NCBI RefSeq assembly: GCF_001426545.1
Contig: NZ_LMEZ01000005.1
Coordinates: 342,903 to 406,902, forward strand
Source: Mycobacterium sp. Root135
GTDB taxonomy: Bacteria > Actinomycetota > Actinomycetes > Mycobacteriales > Mycobacteriaceae
Length of the DNA stretch: 64,000 bases
Direction: 5' to 3'
The notes beneath the pieces are model-generated. The model was not told the DNA's origin, made no database searches, and was given only the letters and a program-made list of their open reading frames with translations. The translations under genes were made by a program, and so were the position numbers. Below are positions 60,713 to 64,000 of the stretch, in pieces (the stretch's first letter is position 1; every line of letters starts with the position of its first letter).

Positions 60713-61918
60713 TTAGAAGCCGAAGCCGAGCTCCGCGGGGACGTCGGAAGCGAACGCGGCGTCCAGCGCGTCGATGACCCGAGAGTCGTTGCAGCGCAGT
60801 CGATTCGACGCGGCGAAGGCCGATGCGCGGTGCTCACCCAGGTAGAGACTGCCGAGCACCGACAGGGTCGACCACACGTCGGGCTCGGCGTCGGTGGGCT
60901 CGCAGCTCGCCTGACCGTCACGAATCTCGAGCTTGAACCGGCCGCCGCCGCCGAGTAACCCGTCGGAGACGTCGAGCACCAGCGACGCGTCGGCCGCATA
61001 GGTCCGGGCCGTCAGCACCGCAGGTACGTCCAGCATTCGCAGCCACAGCCCGTCCTCGCGATGGGTGAGCCGAACCCGCCGCGCGTCCGTCAGCAGGTAC
61101 GGCAGCAGCTCACCGGGCGGCGCCTCGACCGTCACGGTGTCCATCAGGTCCATGCCGAGCAGCGTCCGCCACAATGCGACGTAGGCGTCGACGGTCACCG
61201 CCGCCAGCTTGGTGATCGCGACCGTCTTCCGCTCACTGTCGCCGTGGATGCGGTACATGGCGAAGCCGTCGTCGTGCAGCAGCGCCATCAGCGGACCGCC
61301 GCCACGCCGCGACTCCTCCCGGTCACCGAACACCTGATCCCACATCTGTCGTGGCGTGAACAATCCGCCGGGCGTCCTCAGCCGCCAGCGTTCGTAGACC
61401 TCCTCGATCCGATCGCGGTGGTCGACCGGCGTGACGATCCGCACGCCACCCCGATCGGGAACCTCGTCGAGGAACTCGGCCCCGCGACGGTCGACGCTCA
61501 GCGACTCGACGACACTCGCTTGGCCGTAACCGAACCGACTGTAGATGGCGCCCTCCGACGCCTCGAGTCCGGCAATCGGGTAGTCCGCCAACGCCATTCG
61601 ACGATGCAGTTCACCGAACATCTCCCGCAGCACGCCGCGCCTGCGATGCGTCGGAGCCACGCACACCCACGACACCCCGGCCATCGGCAGCACCGCGCCG
61701 CCCGGCACGGTCAACCGAAGATCGAGGTAGTACGCCATCCCGACCACGTCGTCCCCGTCGCAGGCGATCACGACGCCGTCGGCGGGCATCAGCGTCCGCC
61801 ACATGTCGTTGGCCTCCCGCGGCCGGAAGGACCCGAAACAGGTGGCCGCCAACAGCACCATCGCGGGCCAGTCGGCGTCCTCGGCGGAACGGATCGAGAG
61901 TCCAGTCGGGGAAGGCAT
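60713..61918 (-). CDS. Eis-type GNAT N-acetyltransferase
   Basis: This 401-residue protein has the Eis three-domain layout: an N-terminal GNAT domain with the acetyl-CoA loop VAPTHRRRGVLREMF, a second GNAT-like domain, and a C-terminal SCP2-like domain ending in Phe, whose carboxylate serves catalysis in Eis (family knowledge). Eis proteins acetylate amines including aminoglycosides, but many environmental paralogues exist, so the substrate is not assigned. The start ATG 61918 is followed by MPSPTGLSIRSAEDAD; the open frame extends to 62233 antisense to the hydrolase and is rejected. Confidence 0.88.
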   Translation of the reverse strand: MPSPTGLSIRSAEDADWPAMVLLAATCFGSFRPREANDMWRTLMPADGVVIACDGDDVVGMAYYLDLRLTVPGGAVLPMAGVSWVCVAPTHRRRGVLREMFGELHRRMALADYPIAGLEASEGAIYSRFGYGQASVVESLSVDRRGAEFLDEVPDRGGVRIVTPVDHRDRIEEVYERWRLRTPGGLFTPRQMWDQVFGDREESRRGGGPLMALLHDDGFAMYRIHGDSERKTVAITKLAAVTVDAYVALWRTLLGMDLMDTVTVEAPPGELLPYLLTDARRVRLTHREDGLWLRMLDVPAVLTARTYAADASLVLDVSDGLLGGGGRFKLEIRDGQASCEPTDAEPDVWSTLSVLGSLYLGEHRASAFAASNRLRCNDSRVIDALDAAFASDVPAELGFGF

Positions 61919-61963
61919 GAATCCGACGGTGGCACAGCGCGCCGACCGTCGCATCCCCTTTTG

Positions 61964-61975
61964 TACTGTCGAACG
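61964..61975 (+). promoter_or_regulatory. -10 element TACTGT of a probable leaderless promoter
   Basis: TACTGT at 61964-61969 ends exactly six bases before the ATG at 61976. This is the spacing expected when transcription starts at the A of the start codon. No ribosome-binding site precedes this ATG. Confidence 0.6.
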
Positions 61976-62875
61976 ATGGCGGAGATCAACGACGACGACC
62001 TGCTTGGCCTCGACGAGTTCGCGCTGCTGGCGGAGAACGCCGAGCAGATCGGCGCCACCGGTCCCCTGCCGTCGGCCGAGAGGCTGGAGTCGGGCCCCGT
62101 CAGCGCGCTCAAGTGGGGCACGGCCGATCCGGAGGTCGTCTTCCTGCACGGCGGCGGGCAGAACGCCCACACCTGGGACACCGTCATCCTGGGCCTCGGC
62201 GTGCCCGCGCTGGCCGTCGACCTGCCCGGCCACGGCCGGTCCGCGTGGCGCGAGGACGGCGACTACGGCCCCAAGCTCAACTCCGACACCCTGGCGCCGG
62301 TGCTGCGCGAATGGGCTCCCGCGCCGCGCCTGATCGTCGGCATGTCACTCGGCGGGTTGACCGCACTACGGCTGGCCGCGACCCAGCCCGCGCTGGTACC
62401 CGAGCTGCTGCTCGTCGACGTCACCCCGTCCGCACCCGAACGCCACGAGCAGATGACCAAGGCGCAGATGGGCACCGTCGCGCTGGTGCGCGGTGACCGC
62501 ACCTTCCCCAGCTTCGCCGCGATGCTCGACGTGACCGTGGCGATGGCGCCGAATCGCGACCGTAAGTCGTTGCGCCGCGGCGTCTTCCACAACAGCAAGC
62601 AACTCGACGACGGCACCTGGACGTGGCGTTACGACTCGTTCCGCAAGGGCGAAGGGTTCGAGGGCCTCTGGGACGACGTCCCGTCGATCACGATGCCCAC
62701 GACGCTGGTGCGGGGCGCCAACTCGCACTTCGTCAACGACGAGGACGCCGACGCGTTCGCCACCGCGGCCCCGGGCTTTCTGCGCACCCACGTCGTCGCG
62801 GACTCCGGCCACTCCGTCCAGGGTGATCAGCCGGCGGCGCTCGTCGAGATCCTGCGCGGGGTGCTCGCCCGCTGA
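61976..62875 (+). CDS. Alpha/beta hydrolase (Rv0045c-like esterase)
   Basis: This 299-residue hydrolase has an HGGG oxyanion motif at 58-61, Ser124 in the GMSLGG elbow and His279 in SGHS. It matches Rv0045c in position next to ino1 (from memory). Rv0045c hydrolyses small esters with branched or bulky groups; the physiological substrate is unknown. The start at 61976 probably serves a leaderless mRNA. The very long open frame beginning at 61061 is antisense to the acetyltransferase and is not coding. Confidence 0.88.
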   Translation: MAEINDDDLLGLDEFALLAENAEQIGATGPLPSAERLESGPVSALKWGTADPEVVFLHGGGQNAHTWDTVILGLGVPALAVDLPGHGRSAWREDGDYGPKLNSDTLAPVLREWAPAPRLIVGMSLGGLTALRLAATQPALVPELLLVDVTPSAPERHEQMTKAQMGTVALVRGDRTFPSFAAMLDVTVAMAPNRDRKSLRRGVFHNSKQLDDGTWTWRYDSFRKGEGFEGLWDDVPSITMPTTLVRGANSHFVNDEDADAFATAAPGFLRTHVVADSGHSVQGDQPAALVEILRGVLAR

Positions 62876-62890
62876 CCGTGTTTGGCTGCC

Positions 62891-62923
62891 GTTCACCAAA
62901 TGCTTCACAACTGATCAACAGCG
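62891..62923 (+). promoter_or_regulatory. Pho-box-like triple 11-bp direct repeat
   Basis: Three adjacent 11-mers, GTTCACCAAAT, GCTTCACAACT and GATCAACAGCG, share a TCA at the same phase. GTTCACC units spaced 11 bp apart are the known recognition form for PhoP/RegX3-type regulators in actinobacteria. It is 67 bp upstream of the PhoX-type gene. Confidence 0.6.
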
Positions 62924-62990
62924 ACCCGTAAGTTTCCGGCGAACTGGCCACAGCCCCGGCCGGTGCAATCGTCGGAAGGCTTCCCTTCGC

Positions 62991-64000
62991 ATGTCGCTGG
63001 TGCCGTTGAACTTGTTCGTCCAACACGATGGTCGCTCCGCGCGCCAGCACGTGACGTGCCGCTACAAGTGCGGTGACGCGTGCTCTCAGCCGGTCCCCAA
63101 CGACAGCGCCAACGAATACTTCGGCGACGTCGTCCAGCGGGTGTCGCGCCGAACGCTGCTGCGGACCACGGGCGTCACCGTGCTGGCCGTCGGCGCCGGA
63201 TCGGCCCTGGCCGCGTGCGGCACCGACACTCCGCCAGCCGTCAGCCAGGCCCCTGAGCCCCAAAAGCCCTCGGCGGGAATGAACTTCAACTCGGTGGCCC
63301 CCAACAGCGACGACGCCGTCGTCATCCCCGACGGTTACCGCCAGGCCGTGGTCATCAGCTGGGGCGATCCCGTCGTGCCGGGAGCGCCGGCGTTCGACGT
63401 GACCAAGCAGACCGCCGCGGCTCAACGCGGGCAGTTCGGCTTCAACAACGACTTCGCCGGGCTGCTGCCGATTCCCGGCAACGCCGGTCACTTCCTGCTG
63501 GTGACCAACCACGAGTACACCACCGAACAGTTCATGCACCCCGGCTACGACGCAGACAAGCCCACCCGCGAGCAGTTCGACATCTCGATCGCCGCCCACG
63601 GCCTCTCAGTGGTCGAGGTCAAGCGGACCGCCGACGGTCTCGCGCCGGTGCTGGGCCGCTACAACCGCCGCATCACCGCCGACACCCCGATGACGCTGAC
63701 CGGACCGGCCGCGGGCACCGACTTCGTCAAGACGGCCGCCGATCCGGACGGGCGAACCGTCTTGGGCACGTTCGCCAACTGTGCGGGCGGCGTGACGCCA
63801 TGGGGCACCGTGCTCTCGGGTGAGGAGAACTTCCACGGCTACTTCGGGGCGCCGGAGGGGGCGTCGGTCAGCCCGGTGCGCTCCGATCAGTTCAAGCGCT
63901 ACGGCGTCAAACCCGAAGCGACCGAACGTAAGTGGGAGTCCTTCGACCCCCGATTCGACGTCGTCGCGACACCCAACGAGGTGAACCGCTTCGGTTACGT
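62991..64000 (+). CDS. PhoX-type phosphatase (DUF839), Tat lipoprotein, 3' end outside window
   Basis: The first 336 codons of a PhoX-family protein. The N-terminus carries CRYKCGDACSQPVPN, conserved in the family. A twin-arginine signal follows (RRTLLRTTG, Arg53-Arg54) with a lipobox LAAC (Cys76), so it is exported folded and lipid-anchored. NHEYT, SGEENFHGYFG and WESFDPRFDVV match the calcium/iron PhoX fold. PhoX enzymes release phosphate from organic esters at the cell surface. A Pho-box-like repeat upstream fits induction by phosphate starvation. Confidence 0.87.
   Translation, partial: MSLVPLNLFVQHDGRSARQHVTCRYKCGDACSQPVPNDSANEYFGDVVQRVSRRTLLRTTGVTVLAVGAGSALAACGTDTPPAVSQAPEPQKPSAGMNFNSVAPNSDDAVVIPDGYRQAVVISWGDPVVPGAPAFDVTKQTAAAQRGQFGFNNDFAGLLPIPGNAGHFLLVTNHEYTTEQFMHPGYDADKPTREQFDISIAAHGLSVVEVKRTADGLAPVLGRYNRRITADTPMTLTGPAAGTDFVKTAADPDGRTVLGTFANCAGGVTPWGTVLSGEENFHGYFGAPEGASVSPVRSDQFKRYGVKPEATERKWESFDPRFDVVATPNEVNRFGY

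Noticed and set aside
61061..61975. 300-codon upstream extension of the alpha/beta hydrolase
   Set aside because: It is antisense to the Eis-type gene and upstream of the leaderless promoter.

Overview
The window comes from the chromosome of a high-GC mycobacterium, most likely a fast-growing environmental (Mycolicibacterium-type) species. The evidence is the gene order from about 47 to 63 kb: dnaB, rplI, rpsR, ssb, rpsF, an Rv0051-type membrane glycosyltransferase, ponA1, Rv0049- and Rv0048c-type genes, a PadR regulator, ino1 and an Rv0045c-type hydrolase. I recognise this order from memory of M. tuberculosis; no search was run.

Region 1, about 1-42.3 kb, is a catabolic island. It holds seven acyl-CoA dehydrogenase genes, four full-length AMP-forming acyl-CoA ligase homologues plus a PaaK-type pair, three thiolase-fold enzymes (two with a DUF35 zinc-ribbon partner), three enoyl-CoA hydratases, three SDRs (one of the mycofactocin-coupled type), two TIM-barrel amidohydrolases, an aldehyde dehydrogenase, a GMC oxidoreductase, a P450 with its ferredoxin, a molybdopterin oxidoreductase, an APH-type kinase and one TetR regulator. 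Genes sit in tight, often ATGA/GTGA-overlapping operons that diverge from short intergenic regions. A 16-bp palindrome, best form ACTATACATGTATAGT, or a variant of it, lies 16-80 bp from the first gene of almost every unit and just ahead of the TetR gene. I count 12 copies. The island therefore looks like one self-contained regulon. The enzyme set suggests activation and beta-oxidation-like shortening of a branched, alicyclic or terpenoid/steroid-like acid, with an aldol-type cleavage step and possibly a 4-hydroxyacyl-CoA branch. The substrate cannot be read from the sequence.

Region 2, about 42.3-47.1 kb, separates island and core. It holds a 1226-residue KAP-type P-loop NTPase with two membrane segments between Walker A and Walker B, flanked by 523 bp and 585 bp without a confident gene, a possible gene remnant and a 21-bp inverted repeat.

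Region 3, about 47.1-64 kb, is core genome. dnaB carries a 417-residue intein inside the helicase P-loop, with the residue pattern of a class 3 intein, LAGLIDADG motifs and two four-cysteine clusters. Upstream are the rpsF-ssb-rpsR-rplI operon, a secreted DUF1942 protein, and the ponA1-glycosyltransferase-SRPBCC operon. Then come the DUF5318/DUF1707 divergent pair, PadR-ino1, an Eis-type acetyltransferase, an alpha/beta hydrolase with a probable leaderless promoter, and a truncated PhoX-type Tat lipoprotein preceded by three 11-bp repeats resembling a Pho box.

No tRNA, rRNA, CRISPR array or intact insertion sequence was seen. All family calls come from motifs and remembered family features.
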